Shown piece by piece: positions 1 through 7,346 of a stretch of 32,454 bases of DNA. Position 1 is the stretch's first letter. Each line of letters starts with the position of its first letter. The notes beneath the pieces were generated by a model. That model did no database searches, was not told where the DNA came from, and saw only the letters and a program-made list of their open reading frames with translations. The stretch spans positions 50,009 through 82,462 of the forward strand of contig PLNS01000027.1 of the NCBI GenBank assembly GCA_003141855.1, given 5' to 3'. The position numbers were made by a program, and so were the translations under genes. Source of the stretch: Candidatus Bathyarchaeota archaeon (GTDB taxonomy: Archaea; Thermoproteota; Bathyarchaeia; Bathyarchaeales; Bathycorpusculaceae).

Positions 1-378
1 GGAATGGTTGAAATCAAAGCGTCTTACCCAGCAGGAGTAATTGCTTCAACCGCCGATCACCTTAAAGCGGCAGCGGAAGGCGAGAAGTTTGAGTGGGGAA
101 CCCTCTATCCCAACTTTGGTGATGTCGCTGAGAAGGAAGGTTTCCCAGAGGTTGCACGAACTTTTCGTATGGTTGCAAAAGTAGAAGTCTACCATGAACG
201 CAGATACAACAAGTTGCTTGAAAGTCTGCAGCAGGGTAAAGTGTTCAAGAAAGATCAGCCTGTCAAGTGGAAATGCAGGAACTGCGGCTTAGTCATCGAA
301 GGATCCATGGCGCCTGACATGTGCCCAACATGCAATCATCCCAAAGCGTACTTTGAAGTCTGGGTAGAAAACTACTAA
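1..378 (+). CDS. Rubrerythrin, C-terminal part (5' end outside window)
   Basis: Non-heme iron peroxidase that reduces hydrogen peroxide in the cytoplasm of anaerobes, receiving electrons through its rubredoxin domain. The visible 125 residues hold the second half of the four-helix diiron domain, with an EWGTLYPNF segment and the EVYHERRY helix carrying Glu and His iron ligands. A rubredoxin-like tail follows with CRNCG and CPTCNHP cysteine pairs, and the protein ends in FEVWVENY, a usual rubrerythrin end. Family members are about 190 residues long, and the reading frame is open to base 1. The ATG at base 4 is therefore almost surely internal, and about 70 N-terminal residues lie upstream. A T-rich tract follows the stop. 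Family assignment is firm; the true start cannot be seen. Confidence 0.93.
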   Translation, partial: GMVEIKASYPAGVIASTADHLKAAAEGEKFEWGTLYPNFGDVAEKEGFPEVARTFRMVAKVEVYHERRYNKLLESLQQGKVFKKDQPVKWKCRNCGLVIEGSMAPDMCPTCNHPKAYFEVWVENY

Positions 379-386
379 CAACCAAC

Positions 387-400
387 ACTTTTTTTCTTGT
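387..400 (+). terminator. T-tract after rubrerythrin
   Basis: A run of seven T (389-395), then C, TT and G, begins about 10 bases after the rubrerythrin stop. This is typical of archaeal intrinsic termination, which needs only a T-rich stretch. No hairpin precedes it. Confidence 0.4.
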
Positions 401-470
401 TTAAGCACTTTTATCTTTACAGCCCTTTTATATTTTCACAGTTTTTCAACATAATAATGGCTATAAAAAT

Positions 471-600
471 CGCCAATACTGACCTATCCCTCTTAGGGAT
501 TTTTAAGAAACTTGTTTTTGGCTTGATAACTCGTCAATAGCGACCTACCCCCTATAGGTTTCTGCAATGAGTTTCTATTAGGCTCCAAATATGTCCGTTA
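471..600 (+). repeat. Dispersed ~60-base repeat, locus 1 (two units)
   Basis: Two units of an intergenic repeat lie in the gap between rubrerythrin and the next (convergent) gene. The first (471-~510) is degenerate and keeps CGCCAATACTGACCTATCCC. The second (532-597) is well preserved: a GTCAATAGC leader, then GACCTACCCCCTATAGGT and TTTCTATTAGGCTCCAAATA. Close copies occur at 24969-25030 (opposite strand) and 29618-29800. ACCTA and TAGGT form a short inverted pair, and GAG..CTC forms a second one. I see no open reading frame in it. The rest of 379-791 shows nothing I can name. Confidence 0.8.
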
Positions 601-791
601 TTTCAGCTTTTTAGCCTGTAGTGTTTGAATTAAATTTTCAAGCCGAATTTACGCCAGGGTGCTGAGGTTTATGCTGATAAGGACGGATAGACGCAAAATA
701 TAAGAATCAATAAAGCCCGAACTCGTTAGCTCAAGTTATGCAGTAAAAGGAAAAAAGATAGGTGAGTGTTATCTTCGGGCGCTGTATTTTG

Positions 792-1346
792 TTATTTCCA
801 TTCGTAGATTGTAATATTAAATTCCTGCCACATCGGGTCCAAAGCCTCAAAGGTTACGACTGCTATCACATCGTTGAGCCAGCTAAGTTTCTCCGCCATC
901 GTCATGAAACTCCACAAGCCAACGCTCATGGTTTTTCCTTCCACCATCTTAGCAATGTCATAGCCCTTTAGAGTGCCCATTTCTCCAGTCGGCGTATTAA
1001 AGACGCCTATGTCCTTTGCAGTGCCCAGCCCCTTTGGCGGAGTCATGCCTTTGGCGGTTACCGCTAAGAAGCATTCTACACCATTCGCCTGTCCAAAGCC
1101 TTTCACCTGAGCAGTCCATGAGTAGACCTGTTTTACGCCTTCCATGCTGACTGATTTGATGAATCCAGCGCCGCTTTTGCCTTTTCCTTCAAATATTTTT
1201 TGTCCTAAAACCAAATTTTCACCTAAAAGAACCTTGTTGGGTGGAAACTTTAAACGTATGTGGCTGACATGTGGCAACAACAAACAATCAAGAAACGCGT
1301 TAGCAGATGCCAACTCAAAGAAGAGCAAGTGGGAAGCTCTGGGCAC
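792..1346 (-). CDS. Hypothetical protein, likely beta-rich
   Basis: I do not recognise this 184-residue protein. No signal peptide, membrane segment or metal motif is evident. The sequence from about residue 28 is rich in alternating hydrophobic strands and glycine turns (GEGKSG-like and TPTGEMGTLKGYD segments), which would suit a beta-barrel or calycin-like fold; that is an inference. The proposed GTG start follows directly after the stop of the upstream gene, with no spacer and only a weak ribosome site. The first 25 residues look less protein-like than the rest, so the start may lie further in. It is probably co-transcribed with the small gene upstream, and it ends facing the rubrerythrin across a repeat-bearing gap. 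Confidence 0.6.
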   Translation of the reverse strand: MPRASHLLFFELASANAFLDCLLLPHVSHIRLKFPPNKVLLGENLVLGQKIFEGKGKSGAGFIKSVSMEGVKQVYSWTAQVKGFGQANGVECFLAVTAKGMTPPKGLGTAKDIGVFNTPTGEMGTLKGYDIAKMVEGKTMSVGLWSFMTMAEKLSWLNDVIAVVTFEALDPMWQEFNITIYEWK

Positions 1347-1622
1347 TTACTCTTTGCCTTTCTCTTTCTCGTACTTTTCAACCATTCGCTTTACTTTCTT
1401 TTCTAACTGTAACTCATACGCGTGTTCAGGCACCATAGGTGGCAAAGTATCTTTCTTAATCACATCGTTTGGCGGCACAATTCGTCTTTCGCCAGCTTTA
1501 ACGGGTACTTTTTCGCCTTCAATGCAATCTTTAAAGTCTTCTAGCGCTTCCACAATCCAGTAACCTTCACTTTCCGTTACAACCTTGACTTTGTACAATC
1601 CCTTGTAGTAAAATTGACTCAT
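1347..1622 (-). CDS. Hypothetical small charged protein
   Basis: A 91-residue protein of unknown function. It has an N-terminal strand-rich part (YYKGLYKVKVV then YWIVEALEDF), a VKAGERRIVPP segment, and a strongly charged helical tail of Lys and Glu after residue 70. The ATG at 1622 is preferred over an upstream TTG at 1634: a TATA-like ATTTACTTAAAA lies about 26 bases ahead, so the message could be leaderless. The tail ends immediately at the start of the next gene, which implies translational coupling. It lies 41 bases downstream of the beta-CASP nuclease on the same strand and may also be reached by read-through from there. Confidence 0.6.
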   Translation of the reverse strand: MSQFYYKGLYKVKVVTESEGYWIVEALEDFKDCIEGEKVPVKAGERRIVPPNDVIKKDTLPPMVPEHAYELQLEKKVKRMVEKYEKEKGKE

Positions 1623-1663
1623 AAAAATCCACAACTACTAGTTTGGTTTTAAGTAAATAACTT

Positions 1664-3019
1664 TTACTCGACTGCTACAGTTGGATATGGTTGGCTTTTT
1701 TCTACAAGCGTCACTTGACTGCCCGCATTGCCCATGAACTTCTTAAACAACTCCGCATTCTCCGTGTGAACGGGGAAAATCTGTTTGGCATTGATTTTTC
1801 TGAGTGCTGCTTTCAGCTGTAGTGGCATCATGTGCCCAGACACGTGAACGTGGTATTGGGGCAAACCGTAGTGGCTCAGCCAATTAACCAAGCGTTCATA
1901 ATCAATCTCCATCTCCTCGTTGAACGGCTCCGACGCCGACAAAACATAGCAACTGCCCGCCGCAGGCTGAATCGAGATTAGCTCCTCAAAATCATAGAAA
2001 GACACCGCCAAAACCACCTTGCACTGCTGCTTCGAAACCTCGAACACGTCGAAAATTTTTCCATCCCCATCAAAGCGTTCAATCAGCTTGTTTTCCCATT
2101 TGTCGTAGCGCTTCTTCGACTTTCGAAAAATCAATATACCCTCGTCATCAAGCGATGGAACCTGCAAGTGCTTGTCACTGCGAAGTGCATCCAGAAGATA
2201 GGCTTGTTTTAGTGAAACAGCTAAGCACCGATTGTTCTTCTTGGCGATTTTATAGAACGTGTTGAAGCGGTCAATATCTGAGTAACCAAACTCAGCCAGC
2301 ATGATGCCGTCAACTTGTGATGCAATCTTGTCAAGTTTCGCTTCAACCTCGACTTCGTTGGAAACAGTTGCGCCAGTCATGTTGGTGGCTTCAGTCACAA
2401 TTGCCACAGGCTCGGCTTCCTTGGCTTTTTCCACGAACTCGTGCGTCATCTCTGGCTTGGCGCCGTGGTCTCGAAAGTCGCCCGTGTAAACAACTGTACC
2501 GTTTGAGGTGTGAATCAAAAACCCGTAAGCACCTGGGACAGAGTGGTCGACATGGAACGGCTCAATTTCCAAGTTGTCGATTTTGATTTTTTGTCCTGTA
2601 CGGAAAGCGTTAAAGTTGATGTCTGCGACGTTGAACTCCAAGTCTGCACGCCGAATTTCGCTTAGTGTTTGCAAAATCGTTTGTGTTGTTTCGCCGCAGT
2701 ACACGGGAATTTCACGTTTAATAAAAGACAAATAAGCCGAGTGGTCCAAATGTCCGTGGGAAAGGAACATTGCATCTATTTCAGCGGGTGTTTGGTCAAA
2801 CTTGTAAACGCCGTTTATTTGGGGCAGCATGCCGAGTTCTTGCAGGCTTCTCTCGTTTTTTGGCGAAAGAAAGGGCGGCGAATAAAACTGTTTTTTAGCG
2901 GTAAAAGACATGCCGAAGTCAAAGAAAACCTTGGTGTCGCGGTCTTGGAGGAGGATTTTGTTTCCGCCTATCTCGTTGACTCCACCATAGAAAGTTAACG
3001 TCGTCTGATTCTTAACCAT
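1664..3019 (-). CDS. Beta-CASP metallo-beta-lactamase RNase (RNase J-like)
   Basis: A predicted zinc-dependent ribonuclease of the metallo-beta-lactamase superfamily with a beta-CASP insertion. These enzymes process or degrade RNA in the archaeal cytoplasm. Visible motifs are SHGHLDH (residues 87-93, motif 2), a zinc-ligand His in VDHSVPGAYG (near 159, motif 3), TGDFRDHG with Asp181 (motif 4), TEATN near 210 (motif A), HVSGHMMP with His396 (motif B) and FPVHTE with His418 (motif C). The length of 451 is normal for archaeal RNase J-like proteins, and no KH domain is present. Its ATG overlaps the end of the kinase gene by eight bases, so the two are translationally coupled. Exonuclease versus endonuclease activity cannot be read from the sequence. 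Confidence 0.9.
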   Translation of the reverse strand: MVKNQTTLTFYGGVNEIGGNKILLQDRDTKVFFDFGMSFTAKKQFYSPPFLSPKNERSLQELGMLPQINGVYKFDQTPAEIDAMFLSHGHLDHSAYLSFIKREIPVYCGETTQTILQTLSEIRRADLEFNVADINFNAFRTGQKIKIDNLEIEPFHVDHSVPGAYGFLIHTSNGTVVYTGDFRDHGAKPEMTHEFVEKAKEAEPVAIVTEATNMTGATVSNEVEVEAKLDKIASQVDGIMLAEFGYSDIDRFNTFYKIAKKNNRCLAVSLKQAYLLDALRSDKHLQVPSLDDEGILIFRKSKKRYDKWENKLIERFDGDGKIFDVFEVSKQQCKVVLAVSFYDFEELISIQPAAGSCYVLSASEPFNEEMEIDYERLVNWLSHYGLPQYHVHVSGHMMPLQLKAALRKINAKQIFPVHTENAELFKKFMGNAGSQVTLVEKSQPYPTVAVE

Positions 3020-4748
3020 GGGCTTCTCCCTCTATACTTTCGGTTTTTTTGCAAACATCAGAAATAGCGCGCATCGTAGGTGGCGGCGTGAAGATGCTGA
3101 AAACCCTTGTGTACTTGGGCGCTCCAGCTTTCCTCACGTTATACGCGTTTCCGCCGCTTTTCAAGTACCCGTCTATGTAGGCTTTGGCAATCGATTCAGC
3201 CTTACCATTGCTATAGAAGGGTTGCAGATAGTGCCCGCAATAGTAGAGGAACACGGCTATGTCCCAGGCTTTGTCGCCGTCTTGGGTGGCTTGCTCAAAA
3301 TCAATCAGGAAAATGGTGCCATCCTGCTTAATGAGCACGTTATCAGGCTTTGTATCGCCTAAGGAGACATTGTGTGAGTGAACCTGCGCAAGAATCTCGC
3401 CAACCCTGCCTACCTTTCCTAGAACATCTTCGAGGGTTGCTGGGTCTGTTGACGTCGCGAATCTTTTAATGGCTTCACTCAAGTTTTCTCCCTCGATGTA
3501 TTCCATGAACACTATGCGTTCAGCATTGCTAACATGCAAAATCTTAGGAACATTAAACCCTTCATTACGCAAAAACTCGCTAATCGCACACTCCTTTGCC
3601 AGACGTGCTTGACCTGAAACGGCAAACGACCTCGCTCCGAAAGACCACAACGTTAACGGGAACCATTTGAAACCCGACCAATCCTTAAACCGCTTAGCTA
3701 AAACTTTGGTTTCGCCTCCGTTGCCATGGGCGTTGATTAAGTAAACGTCGTTTAGCATGCCGCCGACGGGTTCAACTTCTATGTTGTCGTTCTGTCCCTT
3801 GAGAAGCATCCTTTGAGCAAAACCTTTGACATCAATCTTATCGGACAGAGAAACCAGCCCTTCTGAGGTTGGGAAGAAAACGTATTTCTGAGGGTCCATC
3901 AACCTGCAGGTTGCGTCAGGCTGCCTTATCCAATTGATCTTTTGGGTTCTTAGAAAGACTTCGGTGTTTTGTGAAACAATGTTCATCAGTTGGGGAAGAA
4001 CGCCGAAGATGGATGTGAAAAGTGTTCGAGGCATATTCTTTGACAGGTTTATTATTTTGAGTCTTGGGTTTTGGCATTGAGTATTGAATTTTTTTGAGAT
4101 TGTTACGTAACCGTTTGAGCTGCTTATTTTTTCTTCTGCCTCAAGCTGTTTTAGGGCTTCGTTGTAACTGCTGAGCGCTTGCTCTTCGTTTTGTTGAAGG
4201 TAACTCGTCAGGTTTGTGAGGTCGTAGGCTATTAGGGGGAAAACTCGGATGCGATTGGAAAACACCTCATACATGAAGTACTGTGGCTTAATCTGAATGC
4301 GGTGCGAAAGCTCAGGAAAATTCACCACCAAATTCTCAAGCAACTCTAGAATCAACCGTTTCTTTAGGGCGACTTCTTTCTCATGCAAGTAATCATTGCC
4401 GTAAAGTGCTAAGTGAGGAAAAATAAGTTTGCATGCGATAGCCTCACCAAGAAAACCTCTGTCAATGTCACGCTCAAAAATCCACTGGTCAACCGCAAAA
4501 ACAAAAATCGTTTTGTTATTAACAGTTTTAAGATAACTCATTAGTCTAGGCTGGAAATTATGGATAACCAGCATTACTTCATGGATTGTGCGCTCGTTTG
4601 AAGTTTTCATTGAATAATTGTCTACGAGGACGATGGCGGCGATTTTTGATGACCCAGCGATGTGCCTGCAGAACTCAAGAGTTTGACTGGTCAACTCGAA
4701 GGTTTCGCCGTTGTTTATTTGCTTCAACTGGTCACCTAAGCGCTTCAA
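3012..4748 (-). CDS. Large protein with C-terminal Bud32/RIO-like kinase domain
   Basis: The last ~260 of 578 residues form a small atypical protein kinase fold. They show a VGGMLNDVYLI phosphate-binding strand (327-338), AKRF with Lys352, the hinge FMEYIEGENL, the catalytic loop LGDTKPDNVL (Asp465, Lys467, Asn470) and FLIDFEQA with Asp483 in place of DFG. This resembles Bud32/piD261 and lipopolysaccharide kinases. The first ~180 residues (AIVLVDNYSM, then FAVDQWIFERDIDRG) may be a degenerate nucleotidyltransferase domain, and about 185-280 looks like a helical or winged-helix linker; both are guesses. The start is TTG with a TATA-like TTTAAA about 26 bases upstream, so the message may be leaderless. 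It overlaps the beta-CASP nuclease gene, which suggests a phosphorylation-linked role in RNA metabolism. Confidence 0.8.
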   Translation of the reverse strand: MKRLGDQLKQINNGETFELTSQTLEFCRHIAGSSKIAAIVLVDNYSMKTSNERTIHEVMLVIHNFQPRLMSYLKTVNNKTIFVFAVDQWIFERDIDRGFLGEAIACKLIFPHLALYGNDYLHEKEVALKKRLILELLENLVVNFPELSHRIQIKPQYFMYEVFSNRIRVFPLIAYDLTNLTSYLQQNEEQALSSYNEALKQLEAEEKISSSNGYVTISKKFNTQCQNPRLKIINLSKNMPRTLFTSIFGVLPQLMNIVSQNTEVFLRTQKINWIRQPDATCRLMDPQKYVFFPTSEGLVSLSDKIDVKGFAQRMLLKGQNDNIEVEPVGGMLNDVYLINAHGNGGETKVLAKRFKDWSGFKWFPLTLWSFGARSFAVSGQARLAKECAISEFLRNEGFNVPKILHVSNAERIVFMEYIEGENLSEAIKRFATSTDPATLEDVLGKVGRVGEILAQVHSHNVSLGDTKPDNVLIKQDGTIFLIDFEQATQDGDKAWDIAVFLYYCGHYLQPFYSNGKAESIAKAYIDGYLKSGGNAYNVRKAGAPKYTRVFSIFTPPPTMRAISDVCKKTESIEGEAHG

Positions 4749-4756
4749 TATAGAAA

Positions 4757-4778
4757 CTACGCGTAGATGTATTTAAAA
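4757..4778 (-). promoter_or_regulatory. Promoter of kinase-nuclease operon with 10-base palindrome
   Basis: On the minus strand TGTTTTAAAT (around 4771-4780) serves as a TATA box about 26 bases before the TTG start, predicting a nearly leaderless message. Between the two lies the perfect palindrome CTACGCGTAG (4757-4766), which could be an operator. The operator role is inference only. Confidence 0.4.
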
Positions 4779-4873
4779 CAGGTTAAGTAAACTGTCAAGA
4801 AAACCTGATTAATTTTATTGATCAAAAAGCTATAGCTAAAAATTGCTGGCAAGCGCTAAAAAACTTGCCAGTT

Positions 4874-5278
4874 TTAAGGTATTTCTAACGCCAAATGGCT
4901 TCTGCTTTTGGTGGTTATCATGCCTACGGTTGGTTGCGATATCTCCGTGTTTGTGGTTGTTATTTTTCTGCAGATTAAACTCAGCGAGTCCTCAGTGAAG
5001 TTTAGCATGCTCTGTCCGTCGCTTGTGAGGCTGTAGACTTTTCTGGGTCGTTCAAAATTCATGTTCCAGTGGCTGTCTACATAGCCTTTCTTCTCTAGCG
5101 TGCCCAGCAGCGGGTATATGGTGCTTGGTCCGAAGTATACGCCGAAGTTTTTGCGGATTTTTGTTATCACTTGGTATCCATGCATGGGTTCGGTGCTTAG
5201 GAATTGCAGGACTATTAGGTCCAGCAGGCCTTTCATTAGTTTTGTTGAAACCTCTTTTTGTAAGCTTGCTTTAAACAT
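4874..5278 (-). CDS. PadR-family transcriptional regulator
   Basis: A winged-helix repressor of the PadR family. Residues 14-95 carry the typical pattern: KGLLDLIVLQFLSTEPMHGYQVI, then FGPSTIYPLLGTLEKKGYV as the recognition helix, and the RPRKVYSLTSDGQSML wing. The C-terminal ~35 residues are short and polar, without the long dimerisation helices of larger PadR proteins. The start is clear: CGGAGGAAAAAAAATG gives a strong ribosome site. It is transcribed away from a second PadR gene at 5523, and an operator-like dyad lies 59-80 bases upstream. No obvious target gene adjoins it on this strand. Confidence 0.9.
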   Translation of the reverse strand: MFKASLQKEVSTKLMKGLLDLIVLQFLSTEPMHGYQVITKIRKNFGVYFGPSTIYPLLGTLEKKGYVDSHWNMNFERPRKVYSLTSDGQSMLNFTEDSLSLICRKITTTNTEISQPTVGMITTKSRSHLALEIP

Positions 5279-5336
5279 TTTTTTTCCTCCGTTTGTGTAT
5301 TTTTGTTGAACAGTTTTTCTGTTATACGTGTATACA

Positions 5337-5358
5337 ATATGTCCTTATTCGGACATAT
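5337..5358. promoter_or_regulatory. Putative PadR operator (ATGT...ACAT dyad)
   Basis: ATATGTCC (5337-5344) and GGACATAT (5351-5358) form a perfect 8-base inverted repeat with a 6-base spacer, between two divergent PadR genes. PadR repressors are known to bind ATGT/ACAT dyads, so this is a natural operator candidate. Two weaker dyads lie beside it: TATAC-GT-GTATA (5323-5334), which may also include the minus-strand TATA box, and ACAG-TTTTT-CTGT (5310-5322). Confidence 0.6.
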
Positions 5359-5522
5359 ATTATCTTGAGTGCTTAGTATTACTACACGCCGATATAAACC
5401 CTCATACATAACCAAAGCATACCAAAACATAACCGCGCCATACAACAACCAAAAAAATTAACATAACCTAAATAAATCCAAACATCAACCCCATACACAA
5501 CAACACTAAACAAGGAAAAACA

Positions 5523-5840
5523 ATGTCCGAAACCTACAAAAAACAAATTGTACAACACATAATCAGAAACCTACTAGACATCCAACTCCTAAGAATCATC
5601 CAAACCCAACCAACATGGGGATACAAAATCAAAAAACAAGTGGAAGCAGATTTTAACATAAAACTTAGACACGGAGCACTCTACTCCACGCTAAGCGGTC
5701 TTGAACAGAAAGGCTTCGTTGAAAGCAAAAAACAACAAAAAGACGGTCGGGCAAGAAAAGTGTACACGATAACGGAGAACGGTAAAATCTATTTGCAAAC
5801 ATACTACAGCATTCTGCAGGGACAACTAGAAAGCACATAG
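5523..5840 (+). CDS. PadR-family transcriptional regulator, minimal
   Basis: A second PadR-type winged-helix protein, 105 residues, divergent from the first. It shows NLLDIQLLRIIQTQPTWGYKI (helix 1), LRHGALYSTLSGLEQKGFV (recognition helix) and DGRARKVYTITENGKIYL (wing), ending after a single C-terminal helix. The start ATG follows CAAGGAAAAACA, a moderate ribosome site. The first half of the gene and the ~110 bases before it are strikingly poor in G and T-light on this strand, unlike the neighbouring PadR gene, so the two are not a recent duplication. The DUF996 membrane protein begins 150 bases downstream and is a plausible target, although it has its own promoter. Confidence 0.88.
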   Translation: MSETYKKQIVQHIIRNLLDIQLLRIIQTQPTWGYKIKKQVEADFNIKLRHGALYSTLSGLEQKGFVESKKQQKDGRARKVYTITENGKIYLQTYYSILQGQLEST

Positions 5841-5945
5841 AAAAACCAGTTAATCACTCCAATGTTCATCAAGCCTGCAATGCTTTTGAGTTTTGATGTA
5901 TCACTAACGTACCTGTTATTGTTACCGATGTATAAGCATGAAAAA

Positions 5946-5953
5946 GCTTTTAT
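5946..5953 (+). promoter_or_regulatory. TATA box of the DUF996 gene
   Basis: GAAAAAGC then TTTTATCC fits an archaeal BRE/TATA pair about 40 bases before the ATG at 5990. A GAGGAAAAAAG ribosome site follows, predicting a short leader. Confidence 0.4.
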
Positions 5954-5989
5954 CCTAAGTACTGTGACAGAAACTTAGAGGAAAAAAGA

Positions 5990-6631
5990 ATGACTTTAGA
6001 ATCAAGCAAAACTTTAGGCGGCATAGGCGCAGTACTGATGTTCATCGGCATTTTCCCATACATCAATTACTTCGGCATAATCGAAATTATCGGCGCAATA
6101 CTAATACTAGTTGCTTTACATGACATCGCTAATATTTACCGAGAAAGAGGCATCTTCAGCAATGCCATCTACGGCATAGCCGTTGCCGTAGTGGGCAGCG
6201 TTATTACAGGAATACTTGCACTCGCTGTTGTCCTTTCAAACTTAAAAGATTTGGTAACGCAAATTTATCCTGGCTGGAATGGTGACTGGGCGACACTTCA
6301 AGGTATGACTCCTAACACAACCAACATTGACCCGTCCGCTATCTTTCCACTTATCGGAGGGCTACTAGTGGTTTTGGTCATCGTCTGGGTTGTGGCTATA
6401 ATCGCAGCCTTCTTCATTTGGCGCTCGCTAAAACAAGTCTCAAACAAAACAAACGTGGGCTTATTCGGAACCGCTGGAATACTGCTACTAGTAGGCGCTA
6501 TAATCCCGATATTTGGATTATTACTGATTTGGATAGCCGCACTGTTACTGGCAATTGCATTTTTTACGATGAAGCCTCATGAGCAGCCCATTGCAACCGT
6601 AACATCGCCTCCACCACCAACAACCGTCTAA
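5990..6631 (+). CDS. DUF996-type integral membrane protein
   Basis: A polytopic membrane protein of 213 residues resembling the archaeal DUF996 family, whose function is not known. It opens with SSKTLGGIGAVLMFIG, typical of the family, and has about six hydrophobic segments: ~10-45 (two closely spaced), 55-85, 120-145, 158-180 and 178-195. A polar loop around residues 85-118 (WNGDWATLQG) lies between the halves. The C-terminus is a short proline-rich cytosolic or exposed tail (SPPPPTTV). GAGGAAAAAAGA upstream of the ATG is a good ribosome site. It follows a PadR gene, and PadR proteins often control membrane proteins, so regulation by its neighbour is likely but unproven. A T-rich tract follows the stop. 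Confidence 0.8.
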   Translation: MTLESSKTLGGIGAVLMFIGIFPYINYFGIIEIIGAILILVALHDIANIYRERGIFSNAIYGIAVAVVGSVITGILALAVVLSNLKDLVTQIYPGWNGDWATLQGMTPNTTNIDPSAIFPLIGGLLVVLVIVWVVAIIAAFFIWRSLKQVSNKTNVGLFGTAGILLLVGAIIPIFGLLLIWIAALLLAIAFFTMKPHEQPIATVTSPPPPTTV

Positions 6632-6653
6632 AAACCAAACAAGTTCCTATCTA

Positions 6654-6668
6654 TTTTTTTCTTTTTTT
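6654..6668 (+). terminator. T-tract after DUF996 gene
   Basis: TTTTTTTC followed by seven T, starting 22 bases after the stop, is a strong archaeal-type transcription stop. No stem is needed or seen. Confidence 0.5.
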
Positions 6669-6677
6669 AAAACACAA

Positions 6678-6692
6678 CTGAATAAATTTCAG
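6678..6692 (+). promoter_or_regulatory. Inverted repeat ahead of the VIT-like gene
   Basis: CTGAA-TAAAT-TTCAG is a perfect 5-base dyad. It sits just upstream of AGTTAATAATTATC, the probable TATA box of the next gene (start 6727). The position suits an operator, but no cognate regulator is identified. Confidence 0.3.
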
Positions 6693-6726
6693 AAACAGTT
6701 AATAATTATCGTGGGAAGCACGTTTT

Positions 6727-7203
6727 ATGAGATTACCCAAAGACCCAAGCAAATTTAGTTTTGGCGCCACATCATCAACCGTTACTAGCCTGGGAATAAT
6801 TTTCGGGCTTCTGTCATCTGGCAACCCCCAAGCCAGCATAATAGGCTCTTTGCTTGTGATAGCTGTTGCAGACAACATAGCTGATTCTCTTGGAATACAC
6901 ATTTACCGAGAGACAACAGCTACAAAAAAAGAAAACACCCGAATGTTCACAATTAGCAACTTTTTAACCCGATTCGGCATTACCTTCACCTTTGTTGCGT
7001 TGTTTGCGTTCTTGCCCCTAGAATGGGCTGCCACGTCCTGCATGGTGATAGGGCTGGGAATACTGGTTTTCCTAAGCTACCTCATCGGTGTTCAACGCAA
7101 AACCAGCACAATAAGAGAGATTCTCATCCATCTCGGTGTTGCCCTCCCCGTAATAGTAATCAGCCATTTTCTAGGGCAACTAATATTCACCATATTTGGG
7201 TAA
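6727..7203 (+). CDS. Small VIT/CCC1-like membrane protein
   Basis: A 158-residue membrane protein with a likely VIT (vacuolar iron transporter/CCC1) relationship. Those proteins move Fe(II) or Mn(II) across membranes. The first half (FSFGATSSTVTSLGIIFGLLSSG, then GSLLVIAVADNIADSLGIHIYRE) matches the family's first two helices and the acidic loop in a shortened form. Two or three further helices follow (76-93, 97-118, 128-157). The large cytosolic metal-binding domain of plant and yeast VIT proteins is absent, as in other short archaeal members. The start ATG is 20-30 bases after a TATA-like TTAATAATTA, so the message is probably leaderless. Substrate is not determinable from the sequence. Confidence 0.65.
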   Translation: MRLPKDPSKFSFGATSSTVTSLGIIFGLLSSGNPQASIIGSLLVIAVADNIADSLGIHIYRETTATKKENTRMFTISNFLTRFGITFTFVALFAFLPLEWAATSCMVIGLGILVFLSYLIGVQRKTSTIREILIHLGVALPVIVISHFLGQLIFTIFG

Positions 7204-7346
7204 ACTCGCACTTGTCAAGAATGCTTTATTTGTGGGAGGAACGAATCCCAGCCTTAGGGCTTAGTAATTTTTTACTACTTGTTTCTTCACTCATCTTTTA
7301 TCCCTAATTTCTTATTGCCACTGTCTAGTTATAAGCTTTTAGATGT

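Noticed and set aside
5236-5448. 70-residue minus-strand frame upstream of the first PadR gene
   Set aside because: It runs through the promoter and operator region and overlaps the well-marked PadR start in another frame.
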